Position numbers and translations under genes: made by a program. The notes beneath the pieces were generated by a model. It was given only the letters and a program-made list of their open reading frames with translations. It had not been told where the DNA came from and made no database searches. Positions 34,632 to 47,971 of a stretch of DNA of 64,000 bases are shown here, piece by piece; the first letter of the stretch is position 1, and each line of letters begins with the position of its first letter. The stretch is from Brachybacterium halotolerans (GTDB lineage: Bacteria; Actinomycetota; Actinomycetes; Actinomycetales; Dermabacteraceae): positions 136,093 through 200,092 of the forward strand of contig NZ_JAEDAJ010000002.1 of NCBI RefSeq assembly GCF_016623465.1. Reading direction: 5' to 3'.

Positions 34632-35031
34632 ACAGGCAAACGAATTCGAACCACTCACGCGCCGTGGCGGGTTGGGGATGCAGTGGCGCCGATGTCAGCG
34701 CGCGCCACCACTTCTTCCCCTGGTCCACCGCGAGCCCCGTGGCGCGCAGTCGCGCGACGAGGCGGTCGTACTCGGCGTCCAGGGCGTCGGCTTCCTCCGG
34801 ATCCGGGTCATGCGCGCCCGTCTCATCGGCGTACGCGGCGCCCATCGCCTCGGACCACGCCCTCAGGGCGTCCCGGAGCGGAGCCGGGATCAGCTGCTCG
34901 GGCGCAGGACCTTCGAGATATGCCACGCCGTCCCACCACTCCAGGATCAGCACATAGTCCCAGTCGACCAGGAGCGGCCCGGGCAGATCGTCGACGCGAG
35001 CGCGCAGATCTTCATCGTCGATGGCGTCCAT
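34632..35031 (-). pseudogene. hypothetical protein gene cut off by the poly-G tract
   Basis: Starts at ATG 35031 with AAAGGA five bases upstream. About 131 credible residues follow: MDAIDDEDLRARVDDLPGP, DYVLILEWWDGVAYLEG, LRDALRAWSEAMGAAYADE, DALDAEYDRLVARLRATG and REWFEFV. It is acidic, with no membrane segment, and looks like a small alpha/beta protein; I do not recognise the family. From 34631 the frame enters the poly-G tract and encodes only Pro/Gly before a TGA at 34480, so the true C-terminus cannot be read. The gene is probably intact in the organism and broken here by bad sequence, but real disruption is possible. Divergent from the beta-galactosidase gene. Confidence 0.55.
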
Positions 35032-35171
35032 ATCGGTCCTTTCGTGCTCGTCCGTGCGCGTCGGCGCCGCGGCGTTTCCTGCTGGGCGGGCGGCGCATGA
35101 CCGTTCCCGCTGCTTCGCAGGCCTGTCCGCCACGTTCGCGGGGTCCCTGCGCGCTCCTCGATCATGCCTCA

Positions 35172-35197
35172 CGTGAACGCTCACGAATCTGTAGGCT
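35172..35197 (+). promoter_or_regulatory. LacI-family-like operator overlapping a candidate promoter
   Basis: CGTGAACGCTCACG (35172-35185) is a near-perfect palindrome with the central CG typical of LacI/GalR operators; only one symmetric base pair fails. A possible -10, TAGGCT, lies at 35192-35197, about 75 bases before the beta-galactosidase ATG. Repression by an unlinked sugar-responsive LacI-type regulator is inferred; no such gene is in the window. Confidence 0.45.
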
Positions 35198-35254
35198 GGA
35201 CCCAGCGCCACCGTCGGCCGTCAGCGCCCGGTCCGACGCGAAGACCCCATCTGA

Positions 35255-38302
<3,048 letters not shown>

Positions 38303-38339
38303 CCGCCCGGCGGTCCGGTTGCCCGATGCCGAATCGCGT

Positions 38340-38383
38340 GCAGCAGGCTCGCCGGCGGGAGGGTCGCCCGCAGCAGGCTCGCC
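38340..38383 (+). repeat. short direct repeat after lacZ
   Basis: A 14-base unit GCAGCAGGCTCGCC occurs at 38340-38353 and 38370-38383, exactly 30 bases apart. The gap 38303-38653 (351 bases) holds no gene that I can support. It contains this repeat, the long palindrome at 38422-38488 and a TAGGCT hexamer around 38610-38615 that may be the -10 of the next gene. Confidence 0.6.
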
Positions 38384-38421
38384 CGCAACCGCCGTGCCCG
38401 CCACGGGTTGTCCGGCGCCCT

Positions 38422-38488
38422 GTGCACTTGGCGTAGCAGGAGGTCGGGTCACGTGTCATATATGCCGTGACCCGACCTCCTGCTCCGC
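38422..38488. repeat. dispersed intergenic palindrome, copy A
   Basis: A 23-base inverted repeat (38431-38453 with 38466-38488, one mismatch) encloses a 12-base loop containing CATATAT. The left side, 38422-38462, matches copy B at 56217-56256 with three substitutions and one indel. The core AGCAGGAGGTCGGGTCACG pairs with its complement on the right. Position after lacZ would allow a terminator role, but the copy elsewhere argues for a mobile or REP-like repeat. Confidence 0.85.
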
Positions 38489-38653
38489 GTCCTGCTCACC
38501 CCTGGCGGAGAGCCGGCCCGGCGCGACGTTCGCGGGACGGTGCGTGCACGGCACGATCGACGTGACCGCGCGGGTCGGCCGAGGCCGGGGCGACGTGACC
38601 TGCCCGATAGGCTGGAACCGCACGAGGGTCGAACAGAGCAGGGAGAACAGCAC

Positions 38654-39604
38654 ATGTCGCAGGGCTACGGGCAGCCGGATCCGCAGCGGGATCAGCCGGG
38701 GTACGGGCAGGCCCCCGACGAGCAGCGGGGATACGGCGAGCATGGGGTCGGCCAGCAGGCCGCCCAGCCGCACGACCCGTACCGCAGCACGTCGGAGCAG
38801 AGCTCTGCACAGACGGGCTGGCCCCAGCAGGGAGGTCAGCAGCCGAGCTGGCCGAACCAGGGCGCCGCATCAGCGAACGCTCCCCAGCCGGGCACGGACG
38901 ATCCGAACACGGGCCAGCCGGACGCAGGCCGACCGAGCGCGACCGAGCAGCCCTCCCCGTGGGGGCAGCCCGGGCAATCACAGCCCTCCCCTGCGCCGCA
39001 GCCGTTCGGTGCCCCGCCGCAGCAGCCGTCGCCCTACGCCGCTCCTCAGCCGGCTGCGCACGGCGGGCCCTACGCTCCGGGGAACGCATCGATGCCCGTC
39101 TACGCACCGGCGGCAACGCCGGATCGCAGCCGGCTGACGCGAACCTTCGCGATCATCGTCGTCACCCTCGGCGCTCTGTTCCTGCTGATCCGTTCGATCG
39201 CCATCATCGTGACCACCGCCGGCGGGTACTCCGCCGGATACCAGGGCTCCGAAGCAGGGGTCGCCGGCTTCGCCGTGGGCGGCGTGCTGCTCGTCATCCT
39301 CAACGTGATCGTGGGCATCGCCCTTCTCGCAGCCGCCGTCTACTTCCTCGTGGTCGGCCCGCAGCGGGTGCGAATCGGTGGCGGACTGGTCCTCGCTCCG
39401 CTCGTCTGCGGCGTCGTCACGCGACTGATCATCTCGGCGATCGCGCAGGCCGCACTGCAGTCCGCTCTCCATGACGGGAGCTTCGACGCCGCGCGAGGAT
39501 TGCTCGTCGTGATGGTGATCGTCGAGGTGATCCGCCACATCATCGAGGGCGCGTTCGTGATCGTCGGCGGGATCGTCGTGCTCCGCGCTGCGAAGAAGTC
39601 CTGA
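38654..39604 (+). CDS. membrane protein with Pro/Gln/Gly-rich N-terminal tail
   Basis: 316 aa from ATG 38654, AGGGAG about ten bases upstream. Residues 1-~155 are low complexity, rich in Gln, Pro, Gly and Tyr (repeats like GYGQ and PQQPSPYAAPQP) and surely disordered. Residues ~160-316 have four membrane helices: FAIIVVTLGALFLLIRSIAII, FAVGGVLLVILNVIVGIALLAAAVYFLVVG, LVLAPLVCGVVTRLIISAIA and VMVIVEVIRHIIEGAFVIVGGIVVL. The layout is common in actinobacterial envelope proteins of unknown function. I cannot assign a role. It is convergent with tgt. Confidence 0.8.
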   Translation: MSQGYGQPDPQRDQPGYGQAPDEQRGYGEHGVGQQAAQPHDPYRSTSEQSSAQTGWPQQGGQQPSWPNQGAASANAPQPGTDDPNTGQPDAGRPSATEQPSPWGQPGQSQPSPAPQPFGAPPQQPSPYAAPQPAAHGGPYAPGNASMPVYAPAATPDRSRLTRTFAIIVVTLGALFLLIRSIAIIVTTAGGYSAGYQGSEAGVAGFAVGGVLLVILNVIVGIALLAAAVYFLVVGPQRVRIGGGLVLAPLVCGVVTRLIISAIAQAALQSALHDGSFDAARGLLVVMVIVEVIRHIIEGAFVIVGGIVVLRAAKKS

Positions 39605-39661
39605 CCTCGGCGCTCGGCGCGCGTCGCACCCTCCGTCAGCAGCCGACCTCCGCGAGACCGC

Positions 39662-41023
39662 TCACCGCGCCTCGCCGTAGTACGCGCCCGTGCGCTCCTC
39701 GCGCAGGGCGTCGAAGTCGCCGCTCGCGATCGACGCCCTGATCTCGTCGACCAGGCGCACCACGAACCGCTCGTTGTGGATGGTGCAGAGCGTCGCCGAG
39801 AGGATCTCCTTGGCGCGGAACAGGTGGTGGATGTACGCGGCGGTGTAGTGCGTGCACGTGAAGCAGTCGCAGGTCTCGTCGATCGGCGCGAACTGGCGCT
39901 TGTACCGCGAACCGGTGAGGTTCACCCGGCCCGTGCGCGTGTAGACGGCGCTGTTGCGGGCGACCCGGGAGGGCGAGACGCAGTCGAAGGTGTCGGCGCC
40001 GGCGGCCACGGCGATGAACAGGTCGTCGACCTCGCTGATGCCCAGCAGGTGCCGCGGGCGCTCCTCGGGCAGCTCATCGGTCACCCAGCCGACGATCGTC
40101 CCCAGGTTCTCCTTCTCGAGCGCGCCGCCGATGCCGAAGCCGTCGAAGACCTGGTCGTCGACCTCCATCGCACCGAGGTCGCGGGAGGCCTTCCGGCGCA
40201 GGTCCTCGTACTGGGCGCCCTGGATGACGCCCCACAGCTGCTGATAGGGCTTGGTGTCCCGCTCGATCGTCAGACGGCGGTGCTCGGCGAGGCAGCGGAT
40301 CGCCCACAGCCGCGTCCGCTCGAGCGCCTGCTCCTGGTAGGGGCGGGAGTTCATGAGCGTGGTGAGCTCGTCGAAGGCGAACATGATGTCGGCGCCGAGC
40401 CCGTGCTGGATCTGCATGGAGATCTCGGGCGTGAAGCGGTGGACGTCGCCGTTGATGAAGGAGCGGAAGGTGACGCCGTCGTCGTCGACGTGCGCGAGGC
40501 GCTCCTTCCCCTCGGCGACGGCGTCGTCCTCGCCGCTCGCGGTGCGGGCCTTCTGCCCGCCGGAGAACTCGCTGGAGAGGACCTTCTTGAAGCCCGCGCC
40601 CAGGCTCATCACCTGGAAGCCGCCCGAGTCGGTGTACGTGGGGCCGGGCCAGTTCATGAAGGCGCCCAGACCACCGGCCTCGTCGACCAGGTCGTGGCCG
40701 GGCTGGAGGTAGAGGTGGTAGGCGTTGGCGAGCACCGCCTGCGCGCCGAGATCGGCGACGGCCTGCGGCAGCACGGCCTTCACGGTCGCCTTGGTGCCCA
40801 CGGGAACGAAGGCAGGGGTCGCGATGTCCCCGTGCGGGGTGCGGATCACCCCGGCGCGGGCCTTCTCGCCGTGGCGCGCGGTGATCGTGAAGCCGCTGCG
40901 GTCCGGGGCGAGGTCCGACAGGGCGGCCGACGCGGGGTACGGGGCAGCGTGCGGCGCCGAGTGCGGGGCCAGGTGCGCGTTCGACGGGGCCTGCTGCGCG
41001 GGATCGGACGACGGGGAGGTCAT
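39662..41023 (-). CDS. tgt: tRNA-guanine transglycosylase
   Basis: 453 aa from ATG 41023; GTG 41035 is an alternative. It exchanges guanine-34 of GUN-anticodon tRNAs for a queuosine precursor. Residues ~1-45 are a Pro/Ala/His-rich extension before the catalytic barrel. Motifs: GFTITARHGEKARAGVI, TPAFVPVGTKATVKAV, YTDSGGFQVMS (first catalytic Asp), AFDELTT (nucleophile Asp) and GFGIGGALEKENLG, and the zinc site CDCFTCTHYTAAYIHH. The DDAVAEGKERL insertion after KKVLSSEFSGG is part of a loop common in Micrococcales homologues as far as I recall. No queuosine synthesis gene is nearby, so the base may be salvaged. Confidence 0.92.
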   Translation of the reverse strand: MTSPSSDPAQQAPSNAHLAPHSAPHAAPYPASAALSDLAPDRSGFTITARHGEKARAGVIRTPHGDIATPAFVPVGTKATVKAVLPQAVADLGAQAVLANAYHLYLQPGHDLVDEAGGLGAFMNWPGPTYTDSGGFQVMSLGAGFKKVLSSEFSGGQKARTASGEDDAVAEGKERLAHVDDDGVTFRSFINGDVHRFTPEISMQIQHGLGADIMFAFDELTTLMNSRPYQEQALERTRLWAIRCLAEHRRLTIERDTKPYQQLWGVIQGAQYEDLRRKASRDLGAMEVDDQVFDGFGIGGALEKENLGTIVGWVTDELPEERPRHLLGISEVDDLFIAVAAGADTFDCVSPSRVARNSAVYTRTGRVNLTGSRYKRQFAPIDETCDCFTCTHYTAAYIHHLFRAKEILSATLCTIHNERFVVRLVDEIRASIASGDFDALREERTGAYYGEAR

Positions 41024-41126
41024 GGGGCTGGGCACCCGCTCAGTGTCCCACGCGGCGAGGCTCCGACCTCGTCCCGTCGCGGCGCCCGACGGCACGTGCG
41101 AGCTCGACCCGTCGCGGCACGCGCCG

Positions 41127-42551
41127 TCAGCCCCGCAGGTACTCCTCGAGGGCTGCGTCCTGGTCGGCCGGGGTGAAGCCCGTGGCCTCGATCCTGGCGA
41201 GGGAGAGCACAGAGCTGCGAGGGCGGGGCGCGATCGTGCCGTCGCCCTCGGCGCGGCCCTGGGCGGCGTAGTACTCCGCCGTGGGGACGCCGCGGACGCG
41301 CGCGGGGTCGTGCCCGGTGAGGGCGAAGACGCGGCGGGCGATGTCCGCCCAGCTGCTCGGCTCCCCCGCGCACGTCACGTCGTACACCCCGGGCGCGGGG
41401 CGCACGGTCAGCAGATGGTCGATCGCGCGGGCGAGCTCGCTCGCGAAGGTCAGCCGGCCCAACTGGTCGTCGACCACCGCGGGGTCGATGCCGCGCGCGG
41501 CGAGGTCCGCCATGGTGCGCACGAAGTTCCGTCCCTCCCCCACGACCCAGCTGGTGCGCAGCACGAAGTGCTCGGGCAGGGTCTGGACGAGGCGGTCGGC
41601 CGCGGCCTTCGTCTGCCCGTAGACGCCCAGGGGGCTCAGCGGCTCCTCCTCGTCGTGGACCTCCGCGGCGCCGTCGAACACGTAGTCGCTCGAGACGTGC
41701 ACGAGGGTCGCCCGGTGCCGTCGTGCCGCCTCGACGAGCCGCGCGACGCCGTCGACGTTCGTCGCCCACGCCTCCCGACGGCCCTCGGGGGTCTCGGCGG
41801 CGTCGACGGCGGTGTGCGCGGCGGCGTTGACGATGACCCCGTAGGGCGAGAGGTCGAAGGCGCCGACGGAGGCGGGGTCGGCGATGTCCAGGCGGTCGCG
41901 GCCCACCAGGTCCACGTCGGCCCGGCCCTGCCAGTGCGCGGCGAAGGCGCGGCCCAGCTGGCCGCTCGCGCCCACGACCAGGGTGCGGCGGGGCAGCACC
42001 GGGGCCACGTCCGCGAGGCGGGGATGGGAGCGGTCCTTGTCCGAGAGGACGGCCCGTTCGAGGGGGATCGGCCAGGGGATCGCGGAGGACTCGTCGGCCA
42101 GGTTCAGGAACGTGTACTGGGCCTGCGCGGCCTGCGACCAGTGGTCGTTGACCAGGTAGGTGTAGGCGGCGGGGGCCTCCAGGGTCTGGAAGGCGTTGCC
42201 GACTCCTCGGGGCACGAGGACCGCGACGCCCGGGGTGATCTCGTGCCAGTAGGCCGTCCCGAACGTCGGCCCCTCGCGCAGATCCACCCAGGCCCCGAAC
42301 ACCCTGCCCGTTGCGACCGAGACGTACTTGTCCCAGGGCTCGGCGTGGATGCCGCGCGTGACGCCCGCCTCCTGGTTGAAGGAGATGTTGTTCTGCACGG
42401 GGCCGAAGTCCGGCAGCCCCGCGGCGACCATCTTCCCGCGCTGCCAGTTCTCCTTGAACCAGCCGCGCGCATCGCCCGGCAGCGGCAGGTCGAGCACGAG
42501 GAGACCCGGGATCGGCGTGGTGGAGACGACGAGTCCGCCCGTGCCCGTCAC
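41127..42551 (-). CDS. bifunctional dTDP-4-dehydrorhamnose 3,5-epimerase / reductase (RmlC-RmlD fusion)
   Basis: 474 aa from GTG 42551 with GGAGG seven bases upstream. Residues 1-~185 are RmlC-like: PGLLVLDLPLPGDARGWFKENWQ, NISFNQEAGVTRGIHAEPWDKY (active-site His) and PRGVGNAFQTLE. Residues ~190-474 are RmlD, an extended SDR: RTLVVGASGQLGRAF (NAD(P) site), VIVNAAAHTAVDAAE, VHVSSDYVFDG, GVYGQTKAAAD (YxxxK catalytic pair). Together they make dTDP-L-rhamnose from the RmlB product. It follows rfbB by 23 bases on the same strand, so the two are co-transcribed. Confidence 0.9.
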   Translation of the reverse strand: MTGTGGLVVSTTPIPGLLVLDLPLPGDARGWFKENWQRGKMVAAGLPDFGPVQNNISFNQEAGVTRGIHAEPWDKYVSVATGRVFGAWVDLREGPTFGTAYWHEITPGVAVLVPRGVGNAFQTLEAPAAYTYLVNDHWSQAAQAQYTFLNLADESSAIPWPIPLERAVLSDKDRSHPRLADVAPVLPRRTLVVGASGQLGRAFAAHWQGRADVDLVGRDRLDIADPASVGAFDLSPYGVIVNAAAHTAVDAAETPEGRREAWATNVDGVARLVEAARRHRATLVHVSSDYVFDGAAEVHDEEEPLSPLGVYGQTKAAADRLVQTLPEHFVLRTSWVVGEGRNFVRTMADLAARGIDPAVVDDQLGRLTFASELARAIDHLLTVRPAPGVYDVTCAGEPSSWADIARRVFALTGHDPARVRGVPTAEYYAAQGRAEGDGTIAPRPRSSVLSLARIEATGFTPADQDAALEEYLRG

Positions 42552-42574
42552 TGTCCCGCCTCCGCGTACTTCGC

Positions 42575-43726
<1,152 letters not shown>

Positions 43727-43761
43727 CTATCAGGAGTGCCGCCGATGACGGGGGCTTCGTC

Positions 43762-44562
43762 ATGTCGAGGGAGACCATGGCCGATCACCGCAAGACGTCT
43801 GGCAAGCCGACCGACACCGTACCGATGCGCGAGATCGTCACCGCGATCATGGTGGACGGTGGGTTCTACCGGAGGCGAGCGCGTCGGCTCTTCGGTGAGA
43901 AGACCGCCGCAGAGCGGGCAGACGAACTCATGGAGTACTGCCGACGCCACATCCGCACGTCGCGAAGCCATCTGTACCGGATCTACTACTACGACTGCCC
44001 ACCCTCGGACAAAGTCATTTTCCATCCCCTAACGCGCCAGCACGTCAACCTCGCGAAGACACCGGAGCACGGGTGGATGTCGGAATTCCTGGAGACGATC
44101 GTGCGCAAGCGCAAAGTTGCGCTTCGACGCGGAGAAGAGCTAGAGACACAGCAGGGATACACGCTCAAACCGACTCCTCTAAAGAAGTTGTGCAGCGGCG
44201 CGATCGCGATCCAGAACCTCACCGAGCAGGACTTCTCGCTCGACATCACTCAAAAGGGCGTCGACATGCGGATTGGGCTGGACATCGCATCGCTGGCTGA
44301 ACGGCGCGCGGTGAACCAGATCATCATGATCTCCGGCGATAGCGACTTCGTGCCCGCGGCGAAACACGCACGCCGGGAAGGCATCGACTTCATCCTCGAT
44401 CCAATGTGGGCGCCGGTCGCAAAGAGCCTCAATGAGCACGTGGACGGGGTCAGAGAGTGCGTGCGCCGCGACCCGTCGAATAGACTGGACCCGCTCCATG
44501 TCGAGAAACTTCACGCCAACGAGCCTTCACCGGATCTCGACCCTGATCGAGAAGAACTCTGA
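43762..44562 (+). CDS. NYN-domain (PIN-like nuclease fold, COG1432/LabA-like) protein
   Basis: 266 aa from ATG 43762; ATG 43777 five codons on is an alternative. The NYN fold is seen in IVTAIMVDGGFYRRRARR (first Asp), a middle VDMRIGLDIASLA (second acidic patch) and IIMISGDSDFVPAAKHARREG (Asp pair), matching the acidic residues that bind metal in this RNase-like family. A positively charged insert (TIVRKRKVALRRGEELE) lies between. The C-terminus is charged and disordered. It sits on the opposite strand inside the rhamnose cluster, has its own promoter-like element, and is visibly less GC-rich with less biased codons than its neighbours, suggesting recent insertion. RNA or tRNA cleavage is a family-level guess. 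Confidence 0.8.
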   Translation: MSRETMADHRKTSGKPTDTVPMREIVTAIMVDGGFYRRRARRLFGEKTAAERADELMEYCRRHIRTSRSHLYRIYYYDCPPSDKVIFHPLTRQHVNLAKTPEHGWMSEFLETIVRKRKVALRRGEELETQQGYTLKPTPLKKLCSGAIAIQNLTEQDFSLDITQKGVDMRIGLDIASLAERRAVNQIIMISGDSDFVPAAKHARREGIDFILDPMWAPVAKSLNEHVDGVRECVRRDPSNRLDPLHVEKLHANEPSPDLDPDREEL

Positions 44563-44580
44563 AGGAATCTTCGCGAACTT

Positions 44581-45462
44581 TCAGGTAGGCCGACCGGTCT
44601 CGCGCTCGAGGATGTCGAGCAGGTGGGCGCCGTAGCCGGACTTCACGAGGGGCTCGGCGCGCTCGCGCAGCTCGTCGTCGGACAGGAACCCCATGCGCCA
44701 GGCGACCTCCTCGGGGGCGCCGATGAACAGGCCCTGGCGCTTCTGGACGGTGCGGATGAACTCGCCGGCGGCCGCGAGGTCGTCGAAGGTGCCGGTGTCC
44801 AGCCAGGCGGTGCCGCGGGTGAGGACCTCGACGCGCAGCGCGCCGTCCTCGAGGTACGAGCGGTTCAGGTCGGTGATCTCGAGCTCGCCGCGGGCCGACG
44901 GGCGCAGCGCCTTCGCGCGCTCCGAGGCGGTGGCGTCGTAGAAGTACAGGCCGGGGATCGCGAGGTTCGAGCGGGGCCGGGCCGGCTTCTCCTCGAGGGA
45001 GAGGGCGCGCCCGTCGGCCCCGACCTCGACCACGCCGTAGGCGCGCGGGTCCTTCACCCAGTAGCCGAAGACCGCGGCGCCGTCGACGTCGACGAAGCGG
45101 CGCAGCTGCGTGCCCATGCCCTGGCCGAAGAAGAGGTTGTCGCCCAGGACCAGTGCAGCGGGGCCGCCGTCCAGGAAGTCCTCGCCGATGACGAGCGCCT
45201 GCGCGAGGCCGTCGGGCGCGGGCTGCACGGCGTACTCGAGGCGGATCCCGAAGCGCGAGCCGTCGCCCAGCAGCGTCCGGAAGGACTGCTGGTCGTGGGG
45301 CGTGGTGATGATGAGGATGTCGCGGATGCCGGCGAGCATCAGGGTGCTCAGCGGGTAGTGGATCATCGGCTTGTCGTACACCGGCAGCAGCTGCTTGGAG
45401 ACGCCCAGGGTCAGCGGATGCAGACGCGATCCGGTGCCTCCGGCGAGGATGATGCCGCGCAT
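44581..45462 (-). CDS. rfbA: glucose-1-phosphate thymidylyltransferase
   Basis: 293 aa from ATG 45462, AGGAG nine bases upstream. First step of dTDP-rhamnose synthesis: dTTP plus glucose-1-phosphate. N-terminal [18 protein letters not shown] (nucleotide-binding GGxGxR), [29 protein letters not shown] (metal Asp), [22 protein letters not shown] and [15 protein letters not shown] are all RmlA signatures. Only 18 bases separate its stop from that of the convergent NYN gene. Divergent from the membrane-protein gene at 45682, across 219 bases that presumably hold both promoters. Confidence 0.95.
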   Translation of the reverse strand: MRGIILAGGTGSRLHPLTLGVSKQLLPVYDKPMIHYPLSTLMLAGIRDILIITTPHDQQSFRTLLGDGSRFGIRLEYAVQPAPDGLAQALVIGEDFLDGGPAALVLGDNLFFGQGMGTQLRRFVDVDGAAVFGYWVKDPRAYGVVEVGADGRALSLEEKPARPRSNLAIPGLYFYDATASERAKALRPSARGELEITDLNRSYLEDGALRVEVLTRGTAWLDTGTFDDLAAAGEFIRTVQKRQGLFIGAPEEVAWRMGFLSDDELRERAEPLVKSGYGAHLLDILERETGRPT

Positions 45463-45681
45463 GGGTGCACGCTCCTGAGGGTGTCGACGCGGGTGGGGCG
45501 CGGGGGCGCGCCCCGATGCCCCTGTCCGGATGCTATCGAGAGGGAGGACGGCCCGGCGACGCGCCGACGCGACGACGCGGCGCGGACCGTGGCGTTGCGG
45601 CCGGGTCGCGTGTGGCATGGTGAGCTCGCCCGAGCGGCCCGCGCCGCCCCCTTCCCCGTCGGACCGTGCCGAGGAGTCCGC

Positions 45682-47814
45682 ATGCCGCTGGCAGTGATCG
45701 CCGCCTTGGCCGCCGCGCTCGGCGTGCTCGTGATCCCCGGGCTGCCGCTCGTGGTCGCCCTCCGGCCGCGCCCGCTCACCGGCGCCGCGCTGCTCGCCCC
45801 GGCCTCGCTCGTCGTCGTCGCGGTCGCGGCCGAGGGCTCCCACGCCGTGGGCGCGGCGTGGTCCCTCGAGACGCCCGTGATCGTGGGCGTGATCGCGGGT
45901 GCGCTCGTCCTCGCGACGGGCAGGATCGCTGCGCGAGCGGGGCGGACGACGTCCCGAGGAGTGTCCCCGCGTGGCGCAGATGACGGGGACGGCCCGTCGG
46001 CTCCTTCCACCCCGCCGGCCCCGACGGACGGCTCGCCGCGCGCCCGGACCCTCGCCGGGCTGCTCGGGCTGATGATCGGCGGCGCGGTGATCGTGGTGCG
46101 TGCGCTGCACGGGATGGGCGGCATCGACGCGATCAGCCAGACCTACGACAACATCTTCCATCTGGGCGGTGTGCGCGCGATCCTCGACGCCCACGACGCC
46201 TCCGCCGCGGTGGTCTCGACGCTCAACCTCCCCGAGGGGCGCAGCGGCTTCTACCCGGCGGGCTGGCACCAGCTCGCGAGCCTCGTGGTGATGGCCTCGG
46301 GCCAGTCCCTCCCTCTCGCCTCGAACGCGCTGATGCTGCTGGTCGGAGCGGTCGTGTTGCCGCTCGGGATCGTGGCTCTGGTCGCCGGGTGCACGCGGGT
46401 GGGCCCGGCCGGCCTGTGCGCGGCGGGCGCGCTCACGGGCGCGTCCTTCGCGTTCCCGCTCGCGCTCATGACCTGGGGCCTGCTGCTGCCGAACTTCCTG
46501 TCCACCGCGATGCTCCCGACGGTGGTGCTGGTGGCGGCGCAGGCGCTCGGCCTCGCGCCCCGCGTCCGTGAGCACCTGCGCCCGCTGCAGCTGGTGATCG
46601 CGGCCCCGGTCGCGGCGTGCGCCGTGCTCTGGGCGCATCCGCAGGGCCTGCACGCCTCGCTCGTCCTGGTCGCGCCGATGGCGCTGTGGGCGGCGGTCGG
46701 CGGGATCCTCGCGTGGACGCGGGGACGGAGGAGTCGGAACTCGGTCGACGGGCGCGGCCCCCGCCGGCGCTTCCCGCTGTTCGCGTGCGGCGCCGCGCTC
46801 GTGCTCCTCGCCCTCATCCCGTTCGCCTGGACGGAGCTGCGGCCGTCGCGCCGGGCGTCGGCCTGGCCAGCGCACATGCACATCGCGGAGGCTCTCCGGG
46901 CGGGGCTCGGGATGTCCGGGGCGCACGTGCCTCCCGGCGTGATCCCCGCGCTGCTCGTGGGCCTTGCGATGCTCGTGGTGCTCGTGTTCTCCCGCTCGCG
47001 CTGGATGCTGCCGCCGCTGCTGGTCAACACTTTCCTGTTCGTGGCGGCGGCGGCCTTCGGCGACCGCGACCTCCGCTACCTGCTCACCGGCCCCTGGTAC
47101 ATCGACAGCTATCGGCCGGCCGCCCTGATCCCGGTCCTCGCGATCCCCGTGCTGGCCGTCGCGGTCGATGTGCTCGCCCGCGCGGCGGGTGCCCTGACGG
47201 CCCGGCGCCGAGCGCCCGCTGGACGCCGAGTGCGCGCAGGGAGCGCGGCTCACCGCGGACACACCGCTGGGTCTCCCGCGTCGGCCCTCGTGGTCGCGGT
47301 GTGCGTCCTCGGCCTCCTGGCTCCCGCCGTCCGCTCCCCCGCGGCGCAGCACGAGGACGACCTCATGGACCGCTACTGGCAGCATCCGCACGTCGTCTCC
47401 CCCGACGAGCTCGCCGTGTTCGCGCAGGTCGACGCCCTGGTGCCGCCGCACGCGACGATCATCGCGGATCCCTGGGACGGAGGCTCGCTGCTGTGGGCGC
47501 TCGAGGACCGCCGCGTCCTCGCCCCGACGCCCGCCTCGGCCCTGAGCGAGGACGACCGCCTGCTGCTGCGGGGACTCGGCAGGATCGACAGCGACCCCGC
47601 GGTGTGCGACGCCGCCGCGCGGCAGGACGCCCGCTACGTCTTCACCTCCACGGAGGGTGCGCTCTGGCGCAAGCGCAGCCCGAACCGCGGTCCCGAGGAC
47701 GCCGCGCGCAACGGCAGCGCGATCGAGCTGCACCGGGTGGGGAAGGCTGCGCTGTGGGAACTGCGCCCGTGCCGCGGGTCCGACGGGCGGATGGAGCTCA
47801 CCGGCGACGGCTGA
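45682..47814 (+). CDS. polytopic membrane protein (DUF6541-like)
   Basis: 710 aa from ATG 45682 (GAGGAG upstream). It begins with a membrane helix ([20 protein letters not shown]), then about a dozen more, interrupted by a short disordered loop (~90-120). The first large external loop has [18 protein letters not shown] and [14 protein letters not shown], conserved in DUF6541-type actinobacterial proteins that resemble GT-C glycosyltransferases. The C-terminal ~170 residues are soluble and external ([31 protein letters not shown]). A role in transferring polyprenyl-linked sugars, perhaps rhamnose, to a wall polymer is inferred from fold and neighbours. Confidence 0.75.
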   Translation: MPLAVIAALAAALGVLVIPGLPLVVALRPRPLTGAALLAPASLVVVAVAAEGSHAVGAAWSLETPVIVGVIAGALVLATGRIAARAGRTTSRGVSPRGADDGDGPSAPSTPPAPTDGSPRARTLAGLLGLMIGGAVIVVRALHGMGGIDAISQTYDNIFHLGGVRAILDAHDASAAVVSTLNLPEGRSGFYPAGWHQLASLVVMASGQSLPLASNALMLLVGAVVLPLGIVALVAGCTRVGPAGLCAAGALTGASFAFPLALMTWGLLLPNFLSTAMLPTVVLVAAQALGLAPRVREHLRPLQLVIAAPVAACAVLWAHPQGLHASLVLVAPMALWAAVGGILAWTRGRRSRNSVDGRGPRRRFPLFACGAALVLLALIPFAWTELRPSRRASAWPAHMHIAEALRAGLGMSGAHVPPGVIPALLVGLAMLVVLVFSRSRWMLPPLLVNTFLFVAAAAFGDRDLRYLLTGPWYIDSYRPAALIPVLAIPVLAVAVDVLARAAGALTARRRAPAGRRVRAGSAAHRGHTAGSPASALVVAVCVLGLLAPAVRSPAAQHEDDLMDRYWQHPHVVSPDELAVFAQVDALVPPHATIIADPWDGGSLLWALEDRRVLAPTPASALSEDDRLLLRGLGRIDSDPAVCDAAARQDARYVFTSTEGALWRKRSPNRGPEDAARNGSAIELHRVGKAALWELRPCRGSDGRMELTGDG

Positions 47815-47971
47815 GACCCGGATCGGCGGCCGACGGGCCGCGCAGCCGGCTCCGGCGTGCGAGGCAGGACTCGCCTGGGCGCCGTGCGCGCTGACGATAG
47901 GATCTGTGCGCTCGCCTCCGCATGCATGCCGCGACGGACGGGTGCGCTGACGAGCTGACGAAGGGGGACGG

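Noticed and set aside
34304-34654. N-terminal extension of the JetA-like protein
   Set aside because: The added residues are almost pure proline and arginine encoded by the poly-G tract and GC-rich spacer; GTG 34303 is a better start.
34636-34660. TTCGAACC-like tRNA T-loop sequence
   Set aside because: No acceptor stem or anticodon arm can be drawn around it; it encodes part of the truncated protein (REWFEFV).
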